Below, piece after piece: positions 31,324 through 37,966 of a DNA stretch of 37,966 nucleotides (positions within the stretch are counted from its first letter, which is position 1; every line of letters starts with the position of its first letter). The notes beneath the pieces were generated by a model that searched no databases, was not told the DNA's origin, and saw only the letters and a program-made list of their open reading frames with translations. The position numbers and the translations under genes were made by a program. The DNA comes from Candidatus Microgenomates bacterium (GTDB taxonomy: Bacteria; Patescibacteriota; Microgenomatia; UBA1400; UBA12108), in the NCBI GenBank assembly GCA_003576945.1, contig QEVC01000012.1, positions 1 through 37,966 of the forward strand, read 5' to 3'.

Positions 31324-32007
31324 TTAACGGCTACGTAACTGGAGACAACTTCGGACACAACTAAAGAATTTATTGTTGCGGAGGCGGCACTCGCGATAGC
31401 AGGAGATAAAGCTACCACGATTCTGGTTGGGTGCCTCAAAGTTGGTAGTGGAGGTTGTGGGGCTGGGGACGATTGTGGTGGTTGTATCAGTGGTGGACTG
31501 ATCCTCGTTTTGGATATAGATAGGGGGCTTTGGAGTGCGGGTGGGTGAGGTGGGAGCTGGAGTGACCGTCGGGAGGGGGGAACGAGTCGTAGGTGGAGTA
31601 GGCGTGACAGTAGGAAGAAGGGAGCGAGTGGGGAAACTTGGCATAGGGGTGGGAGAAGTGGGACAGGTTTTGCCGCAGACGCTTTGAGCGTAAGCTAGGA
31701 GCTCTCTGTATGGAGTACACTGAGTATTATCTTTTGCCTTGGCCGCAACGTCATTATTACACGTAAAGACAACGTTTTTGAATGATCCTGGTTGACACTC
31801 GCCACTGAGTTCGAGTGACTGAATATTGGTGACACAACCAGAACCAGAGAAAACTGGCTGGGAAACTTCGGCAATGTGTGGTTGAGTACCCCGTACAAAT
31901 AAGGAGATAACAAGGAGTAATAGAATGACGATGATCGCGTAGGTAATGGGGTGAGAAAAGCGAGTATATTGGTTGTTTTTGCTTGACTTGAGTTTTGTTT
32001 TTGGCAT
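31324..32007 (-). CDS. Membrane-anchored Cys-rich surface protein with Thr/Pro linker
   Basis: 227 residues. A basic N-terminus and a membrane helix (about 22-43) precede a Cys-containing outside domain (GSGCVTNIQ to VCGKTCP). A Pro/Thr linker with two RS-LPTVTP units follows, then a C-terminal Cys-rich Arg-rich motif (CYRECRLRNNKFFSCVRSC). No known family. The linker unit RSPLPTVTP is shared with the protein encoded just upstream (32021-32692), so the two genes are related by duplication or exchange. GGAG lies about 14 nt before the ATG. Surface role inferred from topology and neighbours. Confidence 0.68.
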   Translation of the reverse strand: MPKTKLKSSKNNQYTRFSHPITYAIIVILLLLVISLFVRGTQPHIAEVSQPVFSGSGCVTNIQSLELSGECQPGSFKNVVFTCNNDVAAKAKDNTQCTPYRELLAYAQSVCGKTCPTSPTPMPSFPTRSLLPTVTPTPPTTRSPLPTVTPAPTSPTRTPKPPIYIQNEDQSTTDTTTTIVPSPTTSTTNFEAPNQNRGSFISCYRECRLRNNKFFSCVRSCLQLRSR

Positions 32008-32020
32008 AAGTCAATATCTC

Positions 32021-32692
32021 CTATTTTGCAAGACAGGCTTGAGTAGCTACGTCATAGGCGGTAGTATACTCAGTACAATTAGAGAGTTTAAGTCTAGGAG
32101 AAGAGTTGTTGTCACATAACACAGTGTAGTTTGAAAAAGCTAGGTCTCCTGCGCAGGGACCGGTAGCTGTTAGAGAACGGAGCATACCGCGATCGGGTGA
32201 GGGAATAAGGCTTGGCTTGGGGGTAGGGGTTGGATTTTGAGTGGGTAAGACGGCGTCATCGGTCGGACAGATGAGTCTAGCTGGCTGAGCACACATCCGA
32301 CCGGGTGCACAAGAGGGTTCAAGAGTATAGCAGCCGGATGGAGGAGATGTGGGTGTTGGGGTCACGGTTGGGAGAGGGGAGCGTGTAACGGTGGTTTGTG
32401 AAGTGGTGGTGACTGTCACGGGTGTGGCGACACAGACTTTGTATGGAGTGCATGCAGCTCCCTGTGGACAACGCACTGGGGTTATGATCTGGCAGCCGTT
32501 TACATCGGTACTCACGTTCCCTTGATTGGCGCTGATAGCGTAGGGAGTATCGTTGATGTAGTAGACCTCGGCTGGATATTGGATAAAGCGGAAGTAGCTC
32601 CAGACTCCAAGTCCAGCTATGACTATGGAGGCAAGTATTGAGTAGCGATAGCGAGTCAGAAAGCTAGGTTTAACAACTTTAAGTTTTGACAT
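32021..32692 (-). CDS. Membrane-anchored Cys-rich surface protein with Thr/Pro linker
   Basis: 223 residues. One membrane helix (about 18-36) is followed by a small domain with paired cysteines (GCQIITPVRCPQGAACTPYKVC), a linker TVTRSPLPTVTPTPTSP, a second Cys-rich block (GCYTLEPSCAPGRMCAQPARLIC), another Pro-rich linker and a C-terminal block with three cysteines. Spacing of Cys-Pro-x-Gly-x-x-Cys in two blocks suggests repeated small disulfide knots. I do not recognise a family. It lies 13 nt upstream of its relative. Confidence 0.68.
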   Translation of the reverse strand: MSKLKVVKPSFLTRYRYSILASIVIAGLGVWSYFRFIQYPAEVYYINDTPYAISANQGNVSTDVNGCQIITPVRCPQGAACTPYKVCVATPVTVTTTSQTTVTRSPLPTVTPTPTSPPSGCYTLEPSCAPGRMCAQPARLICPTDDAVLPTQNPTPTPKPSLIPSPDRGMLRSLTATGPCAGDLAFSNYTVLCDNNSSPRLKLSNCTEYTTAYDVATQACLAK

Positions 32693-32753
32693 ATGTTAAG
32701 CCAAATATATAGCTGTTTAATAATCCCTGTCAAGCTAATTGGGCTCGGCTGGA

Positions 32754-34949
32754 TCACAGACCAAAGGCATTACGTGTGAAGATGGCTGCCTCACTCCTAG
32801 TTATGGGTTTGTTGGGGCAGTACTCGGTGGTACTACAGCCAGATGTAATACCTTGATTTTTGAGAGCTTCGATCCAGGCTGCTTGAGGGTGAGAGGCAGG
32901 TATGTCGCTAAAGAGAGTACCGGTGGCAGTAGGAGGAATATACGAACCTCCATGTTTGGCTCTGAGGAGCATGATAGCAAACTGGGAGCGGGTAAGAGTG
33001 ATGGACGGACAGTAGCGGTCTTTGTCACATCCGCTAGTGATACCTGTAGTTTTGAGATATTCAACCCATGGGTAATAAGCAGAGGATGGATTAACGTCCG
33101 TAAAACTAGGACTTGTGGGACTGGGGGGGTTAAAATCACCCCCATACTTGCCACGTAAGAGAAAGTAGGCTACTTGGGCGCGAGTGACAGTGTCATTAGG
33201 ACAGAAACGATTGGGGTTGGTAGTGCAGCCGTTAATAATATTTTTTTGACGGAGGGCTTCGATGGCTGTATAGGCAGGGTGAGTGGTTGGGGTGTCTACA
33301 AAAAATGAAGCGGGAGCATTTGTAGTTCTACCTACTATCTCAATCTCGCTGAGGAGCGAGAGGTTGTTATTGTTATTAAAAGTTAGACGAAGATACTTAC
33401 AAGTTAAGTCTAGTTTTGATTTGGAGTTGCCGATTACCAGTTCACTATCCTCTTGTTTTGAGGGATGAGTGAGAACAACGGGACTCGACCAGTTAAAGTT
33501 GTTAGTTGAGCAAGTAACACTAATGGAGGAGGGGAAATGGGCGTTGACTGCGTTTTGGTGCAAGAAGTGGATTCCAATATCACTGATAAGGTGCTCGTCC
33601 GCGAGCGTTATTTCGAGACTACCGCTATTATTTAAGCCGACATACGCGGGGTCAGTGTGGTTGGTGGAGCTATCTCTTTTGGCGAGGCCGATACGTCGAT
33701 CAAACAGCTCGTTACCACTATCGGGATAGTTCTGGTGCAGAGAACCTAGCCATTTGTATGAAAGTGGGGTGATGAGTACGTCTTGAGATAAAGAAGGCAA
33801 GAAGAGTGCGCGATAGCTGCGGAGGGTTCGGTCTGTACCGTAGTAGCCGCGGGGATTGACTTCGGTGAGATGGTATTGGGCGATCCAGGCAATGCGTTTG
33901 CCCGCCACTGACGAGGGAGCGTTGTCGAGCTGGGCTTTGATTTTGGCGGCGGTTACTCCAGTATATCCACCACCTGCGAGGCCGCCTTTGGTAGCGATAC
34001 AACAGCTGCTTATCTCGATGTCGGCCCAGAGACTGTCTTTGCCGAGAGCAGTAGAGATAGCGTCGTAGTAATCTTTGGTTGAGTATTGTGACAAAGCGGA
34101 TTTGTAGACAGGGAAGCCAGTAGCGTTGACGGAGTCTTGCCAGAGCTGGATATTGACCCCTGTTTGCTGCTGAAAACTTAGAGCTCGCTGGGCTATTTGG
34201 GCTGGGGTGTAGTTTTGGTCTGAGAGATAGAAAGGTGGGGCAACGAGGATAGGTTTGGAGGATTTGGCGCGAATTGCCTCAACATATTGTTTCCAGTAGG
34301 AGTTGCCAACTGAGGGGTCTGGCCAACTGCCAAGATATGGTTCGTCGGGGATATACCACCCCGCAAACTTAGGGTGGTTGCCGTAAGTGTTCTGGATATA
34401 GGTGATGGGATTGTCGGGGTGTGAATAGTTTTTGAGGTAGGGGATGGTACTGTTGATATTTTCGGTGGAGTAAGTAGTGTTACAGACACTCCAAGTGCTG
34501 AGGAGGCCGGTATAGATAGTGATGTCATTTTTTTCGGCGTAGTCAAAGATAAGTTTTAGCTTCTCTTTGTATTGATTAACCCATTTAAAGTCGGTATCTT
34601 CGCAGGCAGATCCTGGCTTCTTGCGAGCGAGATCCATGATGATAAGAGTGTTAAAGTCGAGATTGTTAATTTCGTCGAGATAACGAGGGAGATTGGCAAG
34701 AGTGATACCCGAGTATGCGTCATTGTAAAGATCAACAAATGTGCCATCGAGTTTGTCTTGTGATTGAGACTGACCAATCCGGTTAATACTAGGGGTTTGA
34801 AGACTGAGATATTGGCGGGCAAGCAGGGCGACGAGGCCAAATACGAGGGCAAAGACTAAAGTAGTGAGAACGTATGCTTTGAGTGAACGCTGCGGTTTTG
34901 AAGCTACAACTCGTTTGGAACGCATGGATTTTTTTGGCATGTTGAGCAT
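32754..34949 (-). CDS. Membrane-anchored glycosidase-like TIM-barrel protein with three SLH domains
   Basis: 731 residues. A basic N-terminus and a membrane helix (about 24-44) are followed by a TIM-barrel-like domain (70-400) resembling the DUF4434/DUF5109 glycoside-hydrolase-related group: GWYIPDEPYLG places a putative acid/base Glu at 203, and LWADIEISS a putative nucleophile Glu at 312. A discoidin/F5-8C-like beta domain (about 400-540) ends in LSEIEIVGR. Three SLH repeats (about 550-731; FCPNDTVTRAQVAYFLLRG, YCPSITLTRSQFAIMLLRA, YCPNKPITRSEAAIFTRNA) close the protein; SLH domains usually bind pyruvylated cell-wall polymers or S-layer. Activity is inferred from the fold. An alternative start is ATG 34940. 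Confidence 0.82.
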   Translation of the reverse strand: MLNMPKKSMRSKRVVASKPQRSLKAYVLTTLVFALVFGLVALLARQYLSLQTPSINRIGQSQSQDKLDGTFVDLYNDAYSGITLANLPRYLDEINNLDFNTLIIMDLARKKPGSACEDTDFKWVNQYKEKLKLIFDYAEKNDITIYTGLLSTWSVCNTTYSTENINSTIPYLKNYSHPDNPITYIQNTYGNHPKFAGWYIPDEPYLGSWPDPSVGNSYWKQYVEAIRAKSSKPILVAPPFYLSDQNYTPAQIAQRALSFQQQTGVNIQLWQDSVNATGFPVYKSALSQYSTKDYYDAISTALGKDSLWADIEISSCCIATKGGLAGGGYTGVTAAKIKAQLDNAPSSVAGKRIAWIAQYHLTEVNPRGYYGTDRTLRSYRALFLPSLSQDVLITPLSYKWLGSLHQNYPDSGNELFDRRIGLAKRDSSTNHTDPAYVGLNNSGSLEITLADEHLISDIGIHFLHQNAVNAHFPSSISVTCSTNNFNWSSPVVLTHPSKQEDSELVIGNSKSKLDLTCKYLRLTFNNNNNLSLLSEIEIVGRTTNAPASFFVDTPTTHPAYTAIEALRQKNIINGCTTNPNRFCPNDTVTRAQVAYFLLRGKYGGDFNPPSPTSPSFTDVNPSSAYYPWVEYLKTTGITSGCDKDRYCPSITLTRSQFAIMLLRAKHGGSYIPPTATGTLFSDIPASHPQAAWIEALKNQGITSGCSTTEYCPNKPITRSEAAIFTRNAFGL

Positions 34950-35022
34950 CTACTTTAGTAGTGTACCAATGTTGCCTGTTTGTGTCAAAATTAGATATCA
35001 GAGCTATGAGGAGCTATGAGGA

Positions 35023-36381
35023 TTAGCGGTTGGTTTCGCCGAAATTTTGGAGGATCTCGTTAAAATCGAGGATGGTGTAGGGGTTGCCAAAGAATTGGAT
35101 GAGTCGGTTGAAGTCCAGCAGATTGATGACACCATTACCGTCTAAGTCGCCGGGGATCGGAGAAGGGCTGGGAAGTGTGCTAGGACTTGTTGAAGTGGGA
35201 GTTTGGGAAGATATGGTGTCTGTCATCACGTTTGAGCTATCTTGAATAGGTCCTTGGCGAAGGAGAGTGGAGAAGCCACTAAAGTGGTTACCTTCGATGC
35301 GATTGTTTTTACTCCGACAGTCGTGGGGGTAGTAGTAAGCGTGATCGGGGTTTGAGGTATCGTTGGCTTGAGGCATGAAATGACTGAAATTGCAAGGATA
35401 GGCCGTGACTGAATCAGGATGCGAGGTGATATTGACCCCTACGTCGGTACCTGAGATATTGTTGTTGCGGATGATGTTGTTGTCACCACCAAAGAATGAG
35501 ATCCCGACTGGGACTTCGGAGATATTGTTATTTTCGACGAGGTTATTGTCGGCTAGATCCCACTCAAAAAAGATGCCGATACAACGATAAGTGCTGCCAC
35601 GACGAGAGATAGTGTTGTTGCGGACCACGTTGTTGTTGCCCAATAAGTTGAGATGTTGGCAACCGTAGGTAGAGTTAAATTGGGTACTAACTTTGTAGAT
35701 TTCGTTGTCTGTAATTGTGTTTCCGTTGCCGTTAAACTGCATTCCTGATTCACGATAGAAGTTGTAGACTCGGTTATGGTGAACATTCCAGCGGTCGGCA
35801 CTGGTAGCGCCGTAGTCAACTTTGCGCTGAAAAATGGCATAGGCAACATTGATAAAATCTACCCCAGTTACTTCCCAATTGTCGCAGCGGTAGGCGACGA
35901 TTGCGGGAGAAATAGCGTCATTAACGCCGGTTAGAACTATGCCTTTGTTGCTAGTGGGACCATTGGGGATACTCTGGGCGGTAGTGAGACTTGTGCCCTT
36001 GATTGTGACGTAGTTAACGGAAGGATCACTTGCCAGACAGCGGATGGTGTAGTTGCCGCTAGTGCCCATACTGGGGTTGTGGAGGATAACCTGTTCGCCA
36101 GGATAGTTGGTTATAGTAATTGGTTGATTTTGAAGTCCAGAGTTGGTGAATCTCCACCCGGTGCGCGGGGCAGTGTAAGTACCACCCCTAACTATGACAG
36201 TGTCGCCAGCGCGTGCAGTAGAGAAGGCTTTGCTGAGATTCTGCCAGGGTTGGCCTTCGCTGCCTGAATTATTGTCGTTGCCTGATTGAGAGACATAATA
36301 GCTGGTAGCAGAAACAGGGAGGGTGAAATAAAGAGTTGCGACTATTAGAACCACTAGCCTTAGAATATGTTTAGTTATCAT
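35023..36381 (-). CDS. Secreted right-handed beta-helix protein with C-terminal dockerin
   Basis: 452 residues. A signal peptide (1-25, ending PVSA) precedes a parallel beta-helix: YYVSQSGNDNNSGSEGQPWQ, AGDTVIVRGGTY, then Asn-rich coils such as NNTISR, ENNNISEVPVGISFFGG and RNNNISGTDVG. This fold is shared by polysaccharide lyases, epimerases and DUF1565-type proteins; the catalytic residues are not certain. A Ser/Pro linker leads to a dockerin (411-452) starting GDLDGNGVINLLDFN with one complete calcium loop and a shortened second half (NPYTILDFNEIL). The start overlaps by 11 nt the end of the upstream dockerin gene, so the two are co-translated. Confidence 0.87.
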   Translation of the reverse strand: MITKHILRLVVLIVATLYFTLPVSATSYYVSQSGNDNNSGSEGQPWQNLSKAFSTARAGDTVIVRGGTYTAPRTGWRFTNSGLQNQPITITNYPGEQVILHNPSMGTSGNYTIRCLASDPSVNYVTIKGTSLTTAQSIPNGPTSNKGIVLTGVNDAISPAIVAYRCDNWEVTGVDFINVAYAIFQRKVDYGATSADRWNVHHNRVYNFYRESGMQFNGNGNTITDNEIYKVSTQFNSTYGCQHLNLLGNNNVVRNNTISRRGSTYRCIGIFFEWDLADNNLVENNNISEVPVGISFFGGDNNIIRNNNISGTDVGVNITSHPDSVTAYPCNFSHFMPQANDTSNPDHAYYYPHDCRSKNNRIEGNHFSGFSTLLRQGPIQDSSNVMTDTISSQTPTSTSPSTLPSPSPIPGDLDGNGVINLLDFNRLIQFFGNPYTILDFNEILQNFGETNR

Positions 36382-37849
36382 AGTTTTTTATTATGGCGTT
36401 AAAATCGAAGATTGTATAGGGATTGCCATACTTGGATACCAACAGGTTGAAATCAAAAATGTCCACCCGGCCATCGACATTCAGATCGCCGGGCTTTACT
36501 GATAGCGGACAGCTGAATTGCTCTACAGCTGGGTCGCTTATTGCACCTGAGCTTTCCCGCGTATGTATCCACCAGTTGTATGGTTGACCAGGCAGAATAG
36601 TGGCCTGATATGATGTGGCTGTTAGTGCTTCGATTGCTAGATCGGTCGATTCCGGACAGAGCCAGCCGTACTGGCAGCTTGTCAGGTTGTTATTCAGCTC
36701 ATCGAGACGGAATGCGTAGGAAGATGCAGAGGCGCTGCTATTCCACGAGAGAATTGCTTGCGTGCCGTTATTGACACAGGTAAATTGTAGATTGGTCGGT
36801 GGGGGGACAGGATTATAGTCATCTCCGTAATAGATATAATCGGGAGCGATAGTGGAAAAATGCCGAAAAGTTACCCCGTCTGCCCTGAATGTATCCCGTC
36901 TTGTCATTTGCCATTGCATTACTGAGCGGATATTGAGACCAGTGTTTCGTATTGTATGGATTTCGTTCCATGCTTGTTGGTCGGAAAAGTACGTTTCCTG
37001 AATAAGAATTGGCGTGTTTCCTTCGCCGCTTGCTTTCATTTCGTTATAGAGCTTCTCCAGTTGCGAGACAAGATTGGTATTGAATATATCGTATATATCA
37101 ATAGCATGCTGAGTTGGTCGTTTACCGACTGAATCATAAACTTCAATGAGTTTGGTAAACCTTCCTGGTGCCCAGGCTATGGAAAACCCGTAGGTGTCGA
37201 CAACACCAAAGGCGTCGGTATAGTCTTTCCACAATCGCTTGAGGTAATTCGAGTTCATGCCGTTGGTTTGCCCTGCTTGTTCAGCGGCAAGGTCAAACAC
37301 GACCGCGACATGAGATCCAGAAAGAGTGGATTTGACGAGGTTTCTTGTAAACCAGATAAACTCTTTGTTCTCGAGGTACTGCGCTTCGTCCCAGGCTGTC
37401 CATCCAAGTGGATGCGCTGGCCCCATCGGCGCGAAGCGGAACTGAACTTCGTTAAAACATGGCTGGTTTGCGCTATTTTTTTGGTTTTTTATGAACGTTA
37501 AGACAGTGGTGATATTGTTTTGCACCTTCGGGGTGGGTTTGCCGGTTGAGGAATCTGCCCAGTCGGAATCATATGTTTGAGGAATAAACCAAAGCATAAG
37601 GCCGATCTTTTTTTGACCACTCTCACATAGCGCCGCGATTTGTTGGGATACTAGGATTGGGTTTTGGTCAGACTGCGTCAATACGTATTTGAGACTGTTC
37701 CAGTTGTCCTCTGTGGGGTTGGTGCCGTATGCACCCAAATCAAAGACTGAATAATTCGTGCCACCGGTTTCGAGCGTCACCGCATATACAGGATGAGTCA
37801 GACATGAAAGTATCAGTCCAAGAAGCATGACCACTATTATGCGTATCAT
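36371..37849 (-). CDS. Secreted TIM-barrel-like glycosidase candidate with FN3 and dockerin domains
   Basis: 492 residues. Signal peptide (1-23, ending PVYA). Residues 30-345 look like a beta/alpha-barrel of glycoside-hydrolase type (KKIGLMLWFIPQTY, VQFRFAPMGPAHPLGW, GFSIAWAPGRF), with ILIQETYF placing a putative nucleophile Glu at 285; no family is assigned with certainty. An FN3-like domain follows (about 350-445; PPTNLQFTCVNNG), with the same Cys context as the FN3 of the cohesin protein. The C-terminal dockerin (454-492) reads GDLNVDGRVDIFDFN and then the short half NPYTIFDFNAII. First gene of the island; its own -10 lies six bases before the ATG. Confidence 0.82.
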   Translation of the reverse strand: MIRIIVVMLLGLILSCLTHPVYAVTLETGGTNYSVFDLGAYGTNPTEDNWNSLKYVLTQSDQNPILVSQQIAALCESGQKKIGLMLWFIPQTYDSDWADSSTGKPTPKVQNNITTVLTFIKNQKNSANQPCFNEVQFRFAPMGPAHPLGWTAWDEAQYLENKEFIWFTRNLVKSTLSGSHVAVVFDLAAEQAGQTNGMNSNYLKRLWKDYTDAFGVVDTYGFSIAWAPGRFTKLIEVYDSVGKRPTQHAIDIYDIFNTNLVSQLEKLYNEMKASGEGNTPILIQETYFSDQQAWNEIHTIRNTGLNIRSVMQWQMTRRDTFRADGVTFRHFSTIAPDYIYYGDDYNPVPPPTNLQFTCVNNGTQAILSWNSSASASSYAFRLDELNNNLTSCQYGWLCPESTDLAIEALTATSYQATILPGQPYNWWIHTRESSGAISDPAVEQFSCPLSVKPGDLNVDGRVDIFDFNLLVSKYGNPYTIFDFNAIIKNYDN

Positions 37850-37855
37850 AATTTT

Positions 37856-37861
37856 ATTGTA
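37856..37861 (-). promoter_or_regulatory. Promoter -10 of the surface island's first dockerin gene
   Basis: TACAAT on the minus strand, six bases before the ATG at 37849. TTGCTT lies 17 nt upstream of it as a possible -35. The remaining bases to 37966 show no further gene. Confidence 0.5.
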
Positions 37862-37966
37862 GTACTTTGGCTAAAGTAAAGCAAACAGGTTGCTGAAATT
37901 GAGGCTTTTGTGCTTGTTATCCAGCTATTTGTGTGATATTTTCCCTAGAATGCATTAAATCGGGCT

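Overview
The window looks like a stretch of chromosome from a Candidate Phyla Radiation (Patescibacteria) bacterium, most likely of the Microgenomates type. This is inferred from gene content and style: compact genes with short spacers, unusually short versions of housekeeping proteins (Lgt, Obg, PRPP synthetase), many small membrane proteins, many start codons lying 6-10 nt after a -10 box (apparently leaderless mRNAs), and large Thr/Pro-linked secreted proteins. No rRNA or marker gene in the window fixes the lineage.

Layout. 0-5.3 kb (+): the 3' end of an ATP-dependent DNA ligase, two unknown genes, a minimal Lgt, then CcdA-like protein, thioredoxin and thioredoxin reductase, and a malic enzyme. 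5.3-6.1 kb (-): a VapBC toxin-antitoxin pair. 6.2-9.6 kb: a membrane-anchored DsbA-like protein, a 7TM protein of the 7TM_transglut type, an ATP-grasp ligase fused to a retropepsin-like domain, and a small coiled-coil gene built on a 12-bp repeat. 9.7-13.5 kb: MnmA, a transposase N-terminal remnant, a large transglutaminase-like protein and a 5'-truncated gene. 13.5-20.9 kb: S1-domain protein, small ORFs, a broken M14-type amidohydrolase, a PLP-enzyme tail fragment, RadA, a roughly 590-nt gene-free interval that looks like a structured RNA with its own promoter, PRPP synthetase and Rho. 20.9-26.7 kb: a gene interrupted at codon 6, an AbiE-type toxin-antitoxin pair, a LysM/M23 peptidase, NMN adenylyltransferase, an MGMT C-terminal fragment, a band-7 protein, Obg and tRNA-Ala(GGC).

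26.7-37.9 kb (all -) is a cell-surface island. In transcription order it encodes a secreted TIM-barrel-like protein with FN3 and dockerin, a secreted beta-helix protein with dockerin, a membrane-anchored glycosidase-like protein with three SLH repeats, two Cys-rich Thr/Pro-linker membrane proteins, a type IV pilin-like protein, a membrane-anchored cohesin-FN3 protein (one-base frameshift near its 3' end), and an O-antigen-ligase-like/TPR membrane protein. Cohesin and dockerin modules in one locus suggest a minimal cellulosome-like display system: a membrane-tethered cohesin could capture the two secreted dockerin proteins. The dockerins are unusual, with an intact first calcium loop and a collapsed second loop.

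The thiol-redox genes at 2-7 kb (TrxB, TrxA, CcdA, DsbA-like) could supply disulfide chemistry for the Cys-rich surface proteins. The O-antigen-ligase-like protein could modify their Ser/Thr-rich linkers. Both links are inferences from co-occurrence.
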